This document shows positions 1 through 13,000 of a stretch of DNA of 64,000 nt, piece after piece. This stretch comes from Odontesthes bonariensis (Eukaryota > Chordata > Actinopteri > Atheriniformes > Atherinopsidae), in NCBI RefSeq assembly GCF_027942865.1, contig NC_134528.1, positions 9,047,586-9,111,585 of the forward strand, given 5' to 3'. The notes beneath the pieces are model-generated. The model ran no database searches, was not told where the DNA came from, and saw only the letters and a program-made list of their open reading frames with translations. Made by a program: the position numbers and the translations under genes. The stretch's first letter is position 1. Every line of letters begins with the position of its first letter.

Positions 1-360
1 AGCCAGATAAAAACTTTCTTTAAATTCCTGCAGTGTTTCTGAGCCAGGTGGCCTAACTTCAGGTCATTTGAATGGTGACCGACTTACAAAGCAAGCATCC
101 ATTCGCTGACCGTGATTTTACACATGCAAAACAGCTCTATCTGTCTTTGCCTTCCTCTCCAGCAACAGGAAAACGCAGATGTAAAAGGTGACTTCATTCT
201 GTATCCAACTTACGCATTTAAACAACACTGAGACTGACGGGAGAATTTCATTTGCAGCTTGAAACGCTGCTCATCTCTTGAACTCACATTAATCCTGATG
301 CCAGTCTTTTTGATATGGACTCGCCTGAAGCGAGGTCTCTGTTGCAACACTTTGTGCACT

Positions 361-607
361 CAGCTGGGCGGGCTTTAGGTGTGTGCGTGTGTGTGTGTGT
401 TTGTGGAGGGTGTGTGCTTAAGTGGTGGACAGAGGGACAATGTAGGAGGGCGAGGTAGAGGCACAGAGATGCTACACCTGTTCACATTCACCTGAGGACA
501 AGAAGAAATTTATAGAACAACAAATAGAGGAAGAAAAGAGTTTGTCGGCATGTCGGGACAGTTTCATATCTGAAAGATTTTCCTGCAGGCATTTCATTAT
601 CAATAAG
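361..607 (+). other. prr15l: candidate 5' non-coding first exon and promoter area of prr15l
   Basis: A good splice donor (AATAAG|GTAAGA) ends an apparent exon at 607. The next acceptor that leads into a recognisable coding exon is the prr15l exon starting at 7247. A GT-rich microsatellite lies at about 380-415. The exon start is not visible; the left limit given is only indicative. PRR15-family genes typically have non-coding leader exons and a single coding exon, which fits. Nothing else in the first 360 bases is recognised. Confidence 0.4.
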
Positions 608-2188
608 GTAAGACAACAGATGCAGCTAGAAGCTGTTTTATGTCTCAAATAATGAGCTTTTGTTTGGGTTTTATGAGCTTTCAGACAAAAATAACACTTT
701 CTGTTTTAAATACATCAAAGCAGACTTTTTCAAATGTACTGCCAGTGTTGGCAGTCATGTACGGACTGTCCAACAGTCTTGGCAAGCAAAGTATTTTAAA
801 AGTCAAATAGTGGCTGAGGCGAGAATAAGCAAAAATGACAAACATTTTAGAGTTTAAACTTCTCAAATGCAACAATCTGCTGGTTTATCTCGTATTATTA
901 TATAGGAAAGTCAACCTGGTGGAGTCTGAGTAAGTAAAAACTAAGAAAAGAAAAGTAAAAATACACATTCAAAGACATTAGCTTGGACAGTTTGACCCAC
1001 GACGACAATTTTTATGCAAAATTGTGGTCTTTTCATGTTTAATCGTAGTAAATATAATATTAAGGATTTTTTACAGGATGAAATGAATATTATATTCTAA
1101 CAGTCAAATAGTGGCTAATCGCAGAAAATAATGGTTTCAGTTTCACCAATGTGAGCATTTGCTCTTTTTCTTTGTATGAACAATTGTGGACTTTTTGATT
1201 AATAATTTAGTTTTTACCCTTTTTTTTCCTTGCATGGATACACATTCAAATGCAGAGAGCAGGAAACCAAACTAAAAGCACAAGCTGAAGATATGTTTTA
1301 ACACGGGGGGTGTACTGTTTACATGAAAATCTGCCATTTCATGTCTGTGCCACGGCTAAGCTGCTGAAACTGCCTGAGTGATACTGATACCCACCTTAAT
1401 TCAAGATTGCCATAAGCTTAGTCATAAAAGTGATTGCAGTCATGATGCTGATGGACTTGGCTGCCATTAAAAAAAAAAAAAGGCTTCCTAGAAATGCCCA
1501 CAATTACAAAAAAATAACAAGAATTACCGACACTTTGACTGATGCAAATTAGGATTATCATAAACAGCAGACAAGGAAAAACCCCTTCATCAGCTTGGGT
1601 CAAGAGTGAGTCTGGCATGAGGAGGGAAACCTGAGAGTCTACTGAGCCTCCGGCTTCATTATGAGAGCAGCACGGGCCTCGGTGCCCTTGGAGCCTCCTC
1701 TGAGCCTCCGTCTCTGCGCTGCTGAAACACTTTGCAGCTGGTTAGTGATTTCCGAACGTGGCCACAGTGTTACCTTCCCGCTGTGATCCGTGAGGCTTTG
1801 CTGAGCAGGTCACCCACACATAACAGAATACATGGTAACTTATTAAAAAGAACCGTGGAGTGGCCTCTTTTATGTCAACAGGAGTTTTTGTCTCAAAGGT
1901 CACATCTAAGTCAAACATTCCGTACAAAAAAAGAGAAATATGAGTGCATATTGTACAGCTATCATCTGTTATTTAACGTGGCGTGAAAGTGCAGCGCAGT
2001 TACTTTGTTCCACAGAAACTGCTTGATGGAGAGTCAACAAAAACTATGCAAATGCTCTTTGAATGTTTGTAACAGAGCAGCCTGCCTTTAAAGACTGAAA
2101 AGGGGGAATAGACTTCAGATTTGAATCTAACATCTGGAGAAAAACAACAATAAAGACGCAGAGAGGTAAACGCTTTGCGTGAGCACAT

Positions 2189-2248
2189 TGAGTTGCCTGT
2201 GGTATGAAATGCGCTATATAAATAAAGATGCCATGCCTTGCCTTGCCT
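2189..2248 (+). repeat. SINE/LINE 3' tail
   Basis: The text AAATGCGCTATATAAATAAA followed by a run of TGCCT units is the common 3' end of fish non-LTR retroposons (a GCGCTATATAAATAAAG-type tail with a short terminal microsatellite). Only the tail is recognisable, so the family cannot be fixed. Confidence 0.5.
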
Positions 2249-3584
2249 ACTGCAGCCCATAAAAGCTCTTCCTGGTTCAGCAGCTATCTGTTACTTGAGT
2301 GTCTGTACACAAGCAACTCAGAAATACGGGCAATTAAGCAACGCTGGGTCATGCTTCAACATTATGGCCCAGAGGAGCCTGTATAAGAGATATGATATGC
2401 TAAATGACAGGCTTCAAGTCAATATCCAAACCACGGAGCAACATTAAATCAAAATCTCTGTCTTGAATCTTTCTGTATTGTATGTGCCAGTTGCCAAATG
2501 TCACATAGTTCAGATAAGAGTCTGATGAAAGTTTCTGTAAAGGGCGAAGACTTTTTATTTGCATAGATGCTGCATGATAATAGATAACCACACCAAAGGG
2601 AGATTTGCCCCCCTCTTTGCTTCCTTTCAGCCCTAATAAAAGAGACATTGTAGTATCTATGAAGCTCATAAAGTTTGGTTTACAAACCACAATTGATCCA
2701 GTTATACTTTGCGGATTTCATACAGTTCAGATCTGAGTGTGTGTTTGATATATAAACATCAAATTCTATTAAAACATCATTTTAAAGCTATTTGTGGGAA
2801 AAGCTGTATGATTCTGAACTGTTTTAGACACCACAAAGTAGCTGAATTATTAAAAATACTATACAATTAATCTGTTTTGTGACATAAGTATGAGTTAGTA
2901 GTGTAGCTTTCCATCACAGCTTTAAAGTAAATGTAATGGATCTTTCATTACAGATGTGGTCGACCAAATGGTAATAACACAAAAAAAAAAGTCAAATCTT
3001 TTGTTTAAGTGGTTTCACCTGCACTAAACCCAACATTTAAAATGCCAAACTTTTAACGATAAAACAGAATTAGATGCTTTGGCTAAGTGGCACTTTCTGA
3101 TTTGGACACTTAAATAATTTTTCCTTTAAGAAGTAAATGGAAGTAAATTCTTTAAGTGGCTTTGGGCACTTTTCAGGAACACGTCAAGCAATGCAAATCT
3201 TTCATCTTAATCTGGGAAGAGACCACAGTGATAGTTTCCATCTATTGTGAGACTATTTGACATGTCAATCAAAGATCTCAGCCTGAAAATGACCTCTTCG
3301 GATTATTAGTTTTCTCTCACCAAATGTGAAAAACACAGTGATATGTGACGAAGAAAAGCAGCAAAACTCCAACTTGAAATCTTTTTACTGAGAGTATTTT
3401 CACATTTTTACGACCTTTTAAACTATTTTAAACTAACAATCAACTTATTGTTGGAGCTCCAGTATTCTCCTTAACCTTTCAGTCCTAGGCCATTTTCTTT
3501 TATGCTATACTCTCTTTAAAAAATCGTAAAATTCGGTCAGCAGCTCCATTAATGTAAAACAGAAGTAAAAATCTCATTCATTTC

Positions 3585-4085
3585 ATGGATAAGAAACAAT
3601 TTGGAGAATTTAGACTTAATATAAGACTCTTTATTCCCTTCAACAGGCTAGTTTGTTACCTTTATCACATTGGTATATTATATCAACATACACTTATGTT
3701 ATTGAGGAAACAACCTAACCAAAGTCAGTGCAACAGAAAGGAAGCACAACCATTCTGCCGCCATTTGATTCACTTTACCAGTGGGTTTTGTTATATTAGC
3801 AGATACAATCTGCCTTCTTCACCTCTGGGCATAACATCACATGCTTTACTGCTGAATTTTGTGTGGTATTCTTTAGAAAACAGCAGCTTTAACAACACAG
3901 TGAAACAAACAAGCAGTGAGAAGATCATCTCAAATCTTAATGAAACAGAAGTAATGTTAAAACACAAGGAAACAGCAACGTATCGAGGTTATCTTTTATT
4001 ATTAGTAGGTGGATTTATGTTGGTCATTGTCCAAACAATGTGCTATAAACCTTTTATGATCCAAGCGGTCAGATTACTGAGTTAA
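3585..4085 (+). CDS. orphan reading frame, 166 codons, one membrane segment; doubtful
   Basis: I do not recognise this protein. It is open for 166 codons in AT-rich intronic DNA. The C-terminal part carries three possible N-glycosylation sequons (NSS, NNT and NET, about residues 99-120) and then a hydrophobic stretch near residues 136-154 (GYLLLLVGGFMLVIVQTM) with a short tail, the layout of a type I membrane protein end. There is no signal peptide at the start and no flanking splice structure that I trust. It could be a degraded envelope-like or membrane-protein remnant, or chance. The family is not asserted. Confidence 0.12.
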   Translation: MDKKQFGEFRLNIRLFIPFNRLVCYLYHIGILYQHTLMLLRKQPNQSQCNRKEAQPFCRHLIHFTSGFCYISRYNLPSSPLGITSHALLLNFVWYSLENSSFNNTVKQTSSEKIISNLNETEVMLKHKETATYRGYLLLLVGGFMLVIVQTMCYKPFMIQAVRLLS

Positions 4086-6069
4086 TAATTGTTTCATAAC
4101 GAAGTTATTTGTTTGAGCAGAATGGTTACCAGGCAGTGGAGGATCACAGAAGCTATTGTTGCCTCTGTGTCCATTCAACAGAACAAATGAAACCAAAATC
4201 ATGTCAAAAGTCGGCATAGCGGCCCCTCAGCCATGTTACACCACTAACTCTGTGGTTGCATAACGAGTTTCTGAGCTGCAGGTTCAGCACTAACGCAGCA
4301 GCTTGCTTCCTGATCAGTGTGTTGTCTTTTCATATCACATCACATGGGAGTGACAGAGGATCCTGTTCAGGAGATCATTAATTCATCAGCTGAGAGCAGA
4401 GTTTCAGGTGTTTGTTCATCTAATCGCAGAGATGTGCCACAGGTGAAAGAAGACAGCCACACTGTCGGCTTTCTATGAGTGAGTGAGCAGAGTACACATG
4501 GTTTATTTGCACTTTTGAACTGGCGGATGAACAATGAGAACAATGAGGGTTCATCAAAAGCACAAATCTGCAGAAGAAATCATGTGTGGACTGTGTAAAT
4601 ATAGAGAATGTGAAGGCACATCACATCGTGCTGCATGTATTACCTTCCGTAACCTCCCTGTTGTTATTAAATGTTGTTGGTTTTGCTGTGTTTGTCCATG
4701 TAAGTGTCTCCTCACAAGTAACAGTAGGCAGCTAGAACTTTTGAACATGTAGGACAGGCACTAGGCCAATTTATAATAACTAATAGGACACCAGAAAGTG
4801 GCCGGCATTCAGTAAAAGAGATGATTCGGACGTTTGGTCTGTGTTTTTTCAGTGAGGAAGTCAGTTCGGAGACAGAAAGGAGACAGAAATCATAAATGAA
4901 AATCACATGAGTCGTTTACAACCCTCCATAACCACCAGGATGATGTTTGTGTGGCGTTGGAGGTGGATGAATGCACGTGATGCATATACAACCTAAGCAC
5001 TCGAACAAAGTTCCATTATAAAACTCACACTGTGTCTCCTTAAATCCTGTGAATCGATGATTTTAAAGAGTCTTCCTTTCACTCTGCCAACTACCATTGC
5101 TGAACTGGTTAGCTAAAAAAACTTCCAAATGTAGAGGAAAAGGGGAAGAGATGGAATAAGGAAAAGCTAAAATAATCTGGAATATTGCTGAGAACGATCA
5201 AATTGAGCCACTGAAAGCCACATCATCTTGTGATTAAACCAGCATTGCATCAAATTCTGAACCACTTTTACCAATTTATCTAATTATGATACCACCAAAT
5301 ACGAGTAATTTTGGTGGCTTTCAAAAGATATTGATGTATTTCAGTCTCAAAACTCAGCAGAAATGTGCAGTTCTCCACCTGCAGTGGACAGATGTGTTCG
5401 GCATTTGGTTATGAAGAATGAAAATGGACTGAGATATGATTTTAGTGGCTGATTCTACAGTTTGAAGACACTCAGAGAGGGAGATGAGACAGCAGCTTCA
5501 CATAAAAAATTGCAGGAATTAATCTTGTTCTTTCATGTCAGATGTTTGCAGAGCTAGATTAGCATCTATAGATTACATTTCACTAAAACAGGAAAAAGCT
5601 GTGGTGTACTCAAGCCATCACAAGCCAATAAGAGATTATTTAATGTAAAATGCTCATTTTATTTACATTCCTTAACATTTTCCTTAAATACACAATAAAA
5701 CACAGTAGTTGACATCCATTGAATAATAAGAGGGAGCAGAAGTAACATTCCTATTAAAACACAATGAGACACAATGGATAAAAATCAAGGTGTGAAGCTC
5801 TGTCCAAATCAAATGCCAATGAGATGGCAAAAAACATTTCTAGTTACTTTACATACTGAGATTTATTCATTGCACACAATATTTCTTTCTTACTTCTTTA
5901 ATCCTTTCAAAGTTTTCAAAGTAACTGAGCTTGAACCTTCGCTGTTGACTCTAAATAGTCATATGTTCCTGCTTGTGGCTTTGATCAGCAGAAGTCTGCT
6001 GAGTCGTCAGGCCGATAGATCATTAATTATCACATGACCCGAGGAGCTTCGTAGTGTGCTTCCATTCCC

Positions 6070-6240
6070 AGATGGTTGATGAAGGCGTCCCTCGAGGATC
6101 CACACTGGGACCACTGCTTTTTACTTCAGGTTACGATCTTGTGTTCTTTTGGCTCGGCTCTCTTCAGGCTAAAGCATTACGCTGATGACCAACAGATTTC
6201 CTTGTTAAACTGAAATATGGATCTAACTGATCTAACAGCC
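6070..6240 (+). mobile_element. LINE reverse-transcriptase fragment
   Basis: Translation from 6084 gives GVPRGSTLGPLLFT, the G-V-P-Q-G-S-x-L-G-P-L-L-F segment just upstream of the reverse-transcriptase YADD box of non-LTR elements. A frame-shifted HYADDQQ-like remnant follows near 6176. It is short, broken and certainly dead. The family is L2/jockey-like by this motif only. Confidence 0.6.
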
Positions 6241-7246
6241 CAGCGTTATGAAAACACTGACATTTGTTGGGACAGTGGATTGACGGTATGTACCATACTT
6301 AGTTTTGAGGTCAGTCAACACCAATAGCTCCGCTTGTTGCACATTGTGGATCTGATTGGTGGACTCATGACAATTACAAACAAATGTTGGTACAATAACT
6401 TCTAAAAGTGCGTCCTATTTTCTGAGTGGTTTCTATAGAGGCCTTCACTCATGATCCTGTTCAACGAAGCATCTGGTGCATAAGGTTATCCATTAATTAC
6501 GCATGACTACTACTGCAAAGAAAAGCTCGGCCATTACTAATATCTAGAAGGCGTACCTTGTTTCCTCAATCATAAAGCTTCAGACGAGTACATATACTAT
6601 AATAATAAATATTAGTGTTTCAATCAATTTGATCATGTGTGTTTGTGATGGCTGTTTGGAGGGAATGCTTTTCACTGATATGATCTTGGGTAGTTGCCAT
6701 TTGTTCTGTTTTACAAGAGAGATGAGCCCTTACTCCCAGGTAAATCTGGTGGAGTAATACTGAAAATACTCTTTACTGTTCCCTTACTTTAAAATACTCT
6801 GAAGTAACCCAAGAAGTATAATTTAAGTGCACAACCTTTGTCCTCTTAATCAAGGCAGTCTGAAATGGCCCCACGATGACTCGAATCCAGCCGGTCGGGT
6901 ATATTGGTCTCCGGTTTGGGTGCTGAAACCACACATACTGGTCCAAAAATGCACCTAAATGTGTTAATCCTCAGCTCATACAGACTCAAACCCACGCACT
7001 CAAATCAAGAAAAATGTGGGAACTATGACTAAACCATAGTTGGCTCCCTTTTCATGAGGAACACAGGCGAACGTGCCATCACTTGACTTTTGAGTTGTTT
7101 AGGTTGGGTCCGTACAGTAAATCTGGGCATATAGTCAGACATGTATCTGAGATATGTTGGTAAGCTGAAATGGAACCTTCTCTACTATAAAACCAGATGT
7201 ACAGACAGTTCTCAGCGGTCTTAACGGTGTTCTCTGGTCCCTGCAG

Positions 7247-8501
7247 CTCAGTCCTCCGGTCTGTGTTGGTGCCATGGCTGATCCAAGCTGGTGGAAGCTG
7301 ACCTTCTTACGCAAGAAGAAGTCTGAACCTAAGGTTCTGTATGAGATCCCTGCAGAGTACGGCAGCAACAACGGGAACAAGGAGCCCTCAAACAGCCCTC
7401 CAGACCATATGGACAGTGAGTTAAGTGCCAGACTGGAGAAGATCGTCGATAAATCTGTAGATAAATCTGCCACCAAGGGCCGCCACGTCAAGGTCTCCCA
7501 CTCCGGTCGCTTTAAGGAGAAGAAGAAGGTCCGGTCCACGCTGGCTGAGAACCCAAGTCTGTTTGGAGAGCACAACCTCGGTCATGAGAACCATAAAAAA
7601 AAGACTGACATATAACAAAATGCACACACGTGATCATAAATGTGTCATAAATCAGTGTCACACCTACAAAAGCTTTGTAGAGGGCTCAAACCTACACAAA
7701 CACCACCCTGTGTCATGCACCGTACCCAGGGAGGTGCTGTGACCAATGGACTCTCACCTAAACAAACAGCTGGTGTAAGAATTTAAACCTTCAGGCGTTC
7801 ACACAACAGAGCTGGCACCGGTTCTTGAGATATTCGTCTCATATCAGTTTTCTTGTGATTTTAAGGTTTTAATCCAACATTGACTGTCGATCAACATGAA
7901 GGAAAAGTCGAGTATAATCTCATCGATTATCATGATTAAAAAGTAACTCATTTAGATTTTTTTTTATTTTCATTATTCTATATGTGGTGCTGTTTTCCTT
8001 TTTTTTGTCTTGCAAAATTAAGCTGCATACGTTCCACAGAAGTGCAAATTTTACCGTTAAAGCAAATAAAAAGACTTTATGTTAAAGGCTGTGGGTGTGA
8101 GATTGTGGTGGATACTCATACGTTGGCCCCAGGAAGTATTAAGCTACCCTTCCAGGGTTTAATAGTTTTTTAAAAGAAGAATAACTTTCCACAAAAAAAG
8201 ACCTAAAAGACTGAAAAATTAAGCAGTTTAACAATGAAACAGTTGGGGTTTTAATGCTTTCTCAGATCACAACTTGATATATTTCTTTTGGCGGAAAACA
8301 TTTTTTTTTTTTTTTAAATTGTGCATCATATGTTTTTTTATGGATCAAATAGGATACAATCAAACGTTATATGAATGAACTTTGTGAAATTTTATAGCTG
8401 CTTTGTCCACCTACTTTTTGGGGCCACAACGGATGATGAATTAAAATCAGTGAATGCCGTTTATGACATATTTTGCTGGAGTTCTTTCTGTTTTAAATAA
8501 A
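7247..8501 (+). CDS. prr15l: proline-rich protein 15-like (coding part 7274-7615)
   Basis: A single coding exon encodes 113 residues from the ATG at 7274 to the stop ending at 7615. The N-terminus has the PRR15-family signature [20 protein letters not shown] (residues 6-25). A basic, Ser/Lys-rich middle and a second conserved block near the C-terminus ([20 protein letters not shown]) follow. Human PRR15L is about the same length (~100 residues). The ATG follows an acceptor at 7246 after a short leader, so the start is well defined. The biochemical role is unknown; PRR15 proteins are linked to epithelial and trophoblast development. Adjacency to pnpo matches human 17q21.32, where PRR15L and PNPO are neighbours, and supports orthology. 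The 3' UTR probably ends after AATAAA at 8065 or 8496. Confidence 0.88.
8065..8070 (+). terminator. prr15l: poly(A) signal AATAAA, prr15l (proximal)
   Basis: AATAAA about 450 bases after the prr15l stop codon. It competes with a second copy at 8496. Confidence 0.4.
8496..8501 (+). terminator. prr15l: poly(A) signal AATAAA, prr15l (distal)
   Basis: AATAAA in an AT-rich context about 880 bases after the stop codon. Either this or the proximal signal could end the transcript. Confidence 0.4.
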
Positions 8502-9994
8502 TATAAAGATGTGTTAACACAGCAGAAGTCTTTGTGTTTGAGGAGTCCGCAGCTGAGAGCAGTTAGACTGCTTTAAGCGAGTCCATCTTGCGGGATCGTT
8601 CTTCTTCTGGGTTATCAAGCTGCTCATTGTTTCACCTGAGCCATTGTTGCTAGGATTCGTTGTCATGGTAATAGTAAGCAGATACTGACATCTGACACCT
8701 TGTGGTGTACTTTTTAAATTTCGTAATGAGGCATTCAGACTTGTCAGTTTGCAAACTGATTGCAGATATTTAAAGAAAATGCTCATTTTAGCTTCCATGT
8801 GTTGATCTTTGCTTTTGTGTTGAGGCTGACATCTGCTGGCCAAACATGCTCCTAATCTCCAGAGTTAAAAATCAAACTTTATTAGCATTATCATGTCAAA
8901 AATTAAATACAATCTTGGTACAAGACACAACAGTTGGCACAACTAACAATACCAGCTCTTTTAAACTCATTGTTAAAAGGCAGCTTGAGTCACTGTCATT
9001 GATTAACACCTCCGATCACAATTCATATCGAAGTCCAGCAGCTGATTTTCAACACGAATCATTTTACAGGTCACAAGTTTTCCTTTAATTTCCTGATAAG
9101 AAACCGGTGTGTGACTGTAAATTCCCAGGATAGTTTATGGTATAACATCAGGTAATCAAAAGAAAAAACAATGGAGACAGTATTAAATTGTTCAGACTTT
9201 GGAGTCAATAATTCTAAGTATATCTTAGAAATGTGACCTGAGGGTCATTTCAATTTACAACGATGTAAATAGTTAATGTTTGTAGGAGAGTTCACAGTTA
9301 GGAGTGGTTTAGTGAATGTAGCTAATATTTACAGGTGTTTTACATTGTTCGTCCTCCAGTTTGCACATCTGTGTATGGATCAGCACACCAACACCTACAA
9401 CTATGAACTCAACACGAACACACACCTGAATTAATGCCTTTGTGGCAAAAATTAACGAACATTTAGGCATCATAAAAGAGGATGTGGCAACAGGTGCGAA
9501 GAATTGTTCAGGGACTGAATGAAGCCCTCCTTTGATAGAGATTTCACTGGAAAACTGCAGCCAAATCTTAAACAACTGTCTTCATTTTCACCATAATTAG
9601 CACAAAAATCACACACTTTAGTTTCTCTGAACTTCTTAGGAGATAACAAACCTGTAGAACAATGAAAATGTCCGCTCCTCAATGCCGACTGTGCTTTTTT
9701 CAAAATGTTACAAAGGAAATAAGACACAGCTTGTCCTAAAGGTAAATGAAAACACTATAAAAACAACCAGCTGTAAATCATCACCTGACAGGAGCAGGTG
9801 GACTTTACTCTCCTGTGTGAGTTTCATTTCATCACCCGAGGAAAACGCAAAGCTGCGCCGTTCAGTCAGGTTGTGTTACAGTGCTTCACTTACACACTTA
9901 CACACAGCCAAGTTTGGCCTGTTGATTAATCCTACGCACAGTTCCACCTATGTAAAAGACATCAAATGGTTTTCAGCAGTATCTTCAGATGTTG
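8502..9994. other. intergenic DNA between prr15l and pnpo
   Basis: The two genes converge here (prr15l +, pnpo -). I see no exon, RNA gene or recognisable repeat in this 1.5-kb stretch. Confidence 0.4.
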
Positions 9995-10000
9995 TTTATT
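9995..10000 (-). terminator. pnpo: possible pnpo poly(A) signal
   Basis: TTTATT on the plus strand is AATAAA on the pnpo strand, about 90 bases after the pnpo stop codon. If used, the 3' UTR is very short. Confidence 0.35.
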
Positions 10001-10087
10001 TCAAGTGAGGTAACGATGGCAAGTTTTCTAGATCAAGCGATATTCTGGATGAAACCTCCGTCCTCCTCCTGATGCCACAGGAAGTTC

Positions 10088-13000
10088 TCACGGAGACAGT
10101 CGCTGGTACATCCAGCCTCCCTCTGCTTCGTGCTGAAACTCTCCCAGCGTCTCTCCGTCCTTCATCCTTGTGAAAACGATGCGGTCGTGAAGTCTGTTGG
10201 TCTGACCCTGCCAGAACTCGATCAGAGAAGGCTTGACGACGTAGCCGCCCCTGTTAGCACCACAAGGAACAGGAAAAAAATAAATAAATCAGCGAGGAGT
10301 AATCAAAACACTGCTGAAATCATGTTTATTTATTGTGCTGTCAGTGATTTCTCAGATTATGGTAACAGATTTAGTTCAGCAGTGAAATAGCTTGGCGTAT
10401 AGACAGAGAAGTGGTGAAAAACGGTTAACATCACTCTCAATCTCATTGCTTTAGCAACAAAAGATCTACAGCAGTTTAATGGAAGACTTTAGATCAGACA
10501 CTCGAGCTGATTATCAATTCATAATAGTGACTGAACCAACATAAATTAAGGAAAAGACTAATATGAATGTGACTTAATGTTAAGGACAAGATGAGGAAAA
10601 TATCTTTACACCTTTTATTTTTTTATATAAAAGTAGCAGTTTTTAAAAAAAAACTGTTAGAAAAAAAAAAAAAACAACAAAAAAAAAAAAACTTACAAGC
10701 TTGGTTTTTCAGGTTAAATGAGGATCATATTTAACAGAAAATTAAACTGTTTTTATTCTTGAAACACCTTGTTAAACATATTTGAATTTAAAGCAACACT
10801 AAAGAAGTTTGTGAACCTTAAAAGGACATACTTTGGACTCTTTCTGTAGTACACACACTCATATCATGCACACTCCCCGGCCTGAAACTGGCTGAGATAC
10901 CGCAGCTCACGACTGTTTTGCTTTACAGTTGCTTGATTATTTTGTGGGCTTTTGATGTCATCTTTGTGGCTTCCTCAACATGACAAAATAATTAATGTGT
11001 ATGGCCAATTATTTCTAGGGCTCACACAGAGATATGTTTTTATGACTCATCCCACAACTGTAGGTGGAGCCAAAGAGAAAAAAATTAGCCAAATTCTCTA
11101 CTTTAGTGCAACTTAAATGCAGTGAACATAATTCAAAAAGTGCACACAGACTTCAGATATCTTTGGTTTAATCTGTTCGTTGGAAAAAGTACAGTTGTGT
11201 GCAGATAAGAAGAAAAATTCCGCACGTTACTTTAACTTTTGGAAATAATTATGAGTGATCAATGATCAAGGGACAAACACATGCTTGGAGCGCTGAAATA
11301 GGAGAAGTTCTATATCTACAAGATGTGCGAAGGATGCGTTTCAAGGTTTGGTCTCATCTGAATTATTTCTCAGAAGTTTGATCCAAATACTTCTTTAGTA
11401 ATTAAAACGTTAAAAATGCAAAAAAAAAAAAAAAAAAGTTGCTGAATAAATAAAATAAAGAAAAGCCACCCTTCTGTGCTTTTATCTGGAAAAAAAAAAA
11501 CACAGAATAATTCAACAAATCATGCAGCTGGAGGTTGTCCTGCCTCACAAAAATGCAAAAAAAAAATCTACTCAATGTACATTTATACAGTTTTAAAAAG
11601 ATGCTGAGAGAATTGTTTAAGGAGGAAGGTAATCAGTAAATAAGTTTCCTTTTATAAATATAAGTGTTTCCTTATTTTTCTCATAATTACCTGTTAAAAT
11701 ATGATGGATTCCATTAAACTTTATCTTTTCCTTGTGATTGCTTTACACAGCTGTGGTTTATTATTTACCATGTGTGGTAGATGTTATTAAAGATGTTATA
11801 TTCAAGTATTGTGATGAGTAGCTTGAATATGTGACCAGTATTTTCACTATGTGGAACCAAGGGAAAACAGGTATTGGTATTGGGAGCTTACTAAAGAAAC
11901 CCAAGTGTGAGGTGGCTAATCGTTGCTTTTCATAGGGATAAAACAACCAAGCTTTAACATGAGAATGATACATCTTGAGTTGTGATGGTGGGCTGGTGTC
12001 GTTACTTCTGACTCCAGCCAGGCTTCTTTCTGCTAAGCTAAGCTGATGCGCCACTGTTTAAGAGATTTATATATAAACACAGAAATGAGCCACATGTCAA
12101 TATTTTCATGTAACCAGAGGTGGGTAGTGACAAGTTACATTTACTTGAGTATGTTTTTTTGAGAAAAAAAAAATTGTACTTCTAGGAGTAGTTTTAAATC
12201 ACTATACTTTTTACTTTTACTTGAGTAGATTTGTGCAGCAGAAACTGTCCTCTTACTCCGCTACATTAGGCTACAATGAGCTGGTTACTTCTCTTCTTAC
12301 CTCTTTGGTATTCTACGCCTCATTATTTTTATCCCCCCGCGTACGCCTCATTTTAATGTTTTATTCTGACAGAGAGAGAGACTTCCGCCAAAGGCTCTAC
12401 CACCTGACTGTGTTCCACTAATCAGACGTAGCCGTGCAGTCTGGTCACGTGACCGTACTCAATCTCAGCGGCGGGACGGGTTAGCTTTAGCATTAGCAGT
12501 CGTAGCAAACAAACAAAGAAACAGATGAAAAATGTCAGAATCAACGGTGGGAAATGAAGACGCAGACGAGGCCTCGTACTGAAAGCATGTTTACCTTACA
12601 AAGAGTGAGAAACAGCAGCTACATTATGTGTCTTCTGTGTCAACCAAAACAAACGCACATTTCAGCAGAAACTCAACATCTAACTTGAGGAAACATGTAG
12701 CGCTAAGTTTCATAAATTCGTCTTTTTTTCCCCCCCCATGGATAGATGAATGTTTGTTTTTTAGGTTACATATGGGTTACATATGTTTTAAACATTTCCT
12801 AAGTCTATTAGCCTATTTTTTATTGAAGTTCTTAAATTTACCTGGATTATTTTAATTTATGCTATTTTGTAATTAATTAACTATAATTTATTTTATCAAT
12901 TGGATGAACTCTAATTTGCCTAAAGATGATTATTTAGTATTTTTGTCTGTCTGATTGAATGCTTGCGTTAAAGGCTCTAGCATGGTTGCTGCGTCTGCTC

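Larger units (their letters stand above)
608..7246 (+). other. probable prr15l intron 1, mostly unannotated AT-rich DNA
   Basis: This 6.6-kb stretch has no recognised conserved exon. It holds a LINE/SINE 3' tail near 2189-2248, a weak orphan reading frame at 3585-4085 and a LINE reverse-transcriptase scrap near 6070-6240, listed separately. The acceptor at its end has a pyrimidine-rich tract and reads CCCTGCAG before position 7247. Confidence 0.4.
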
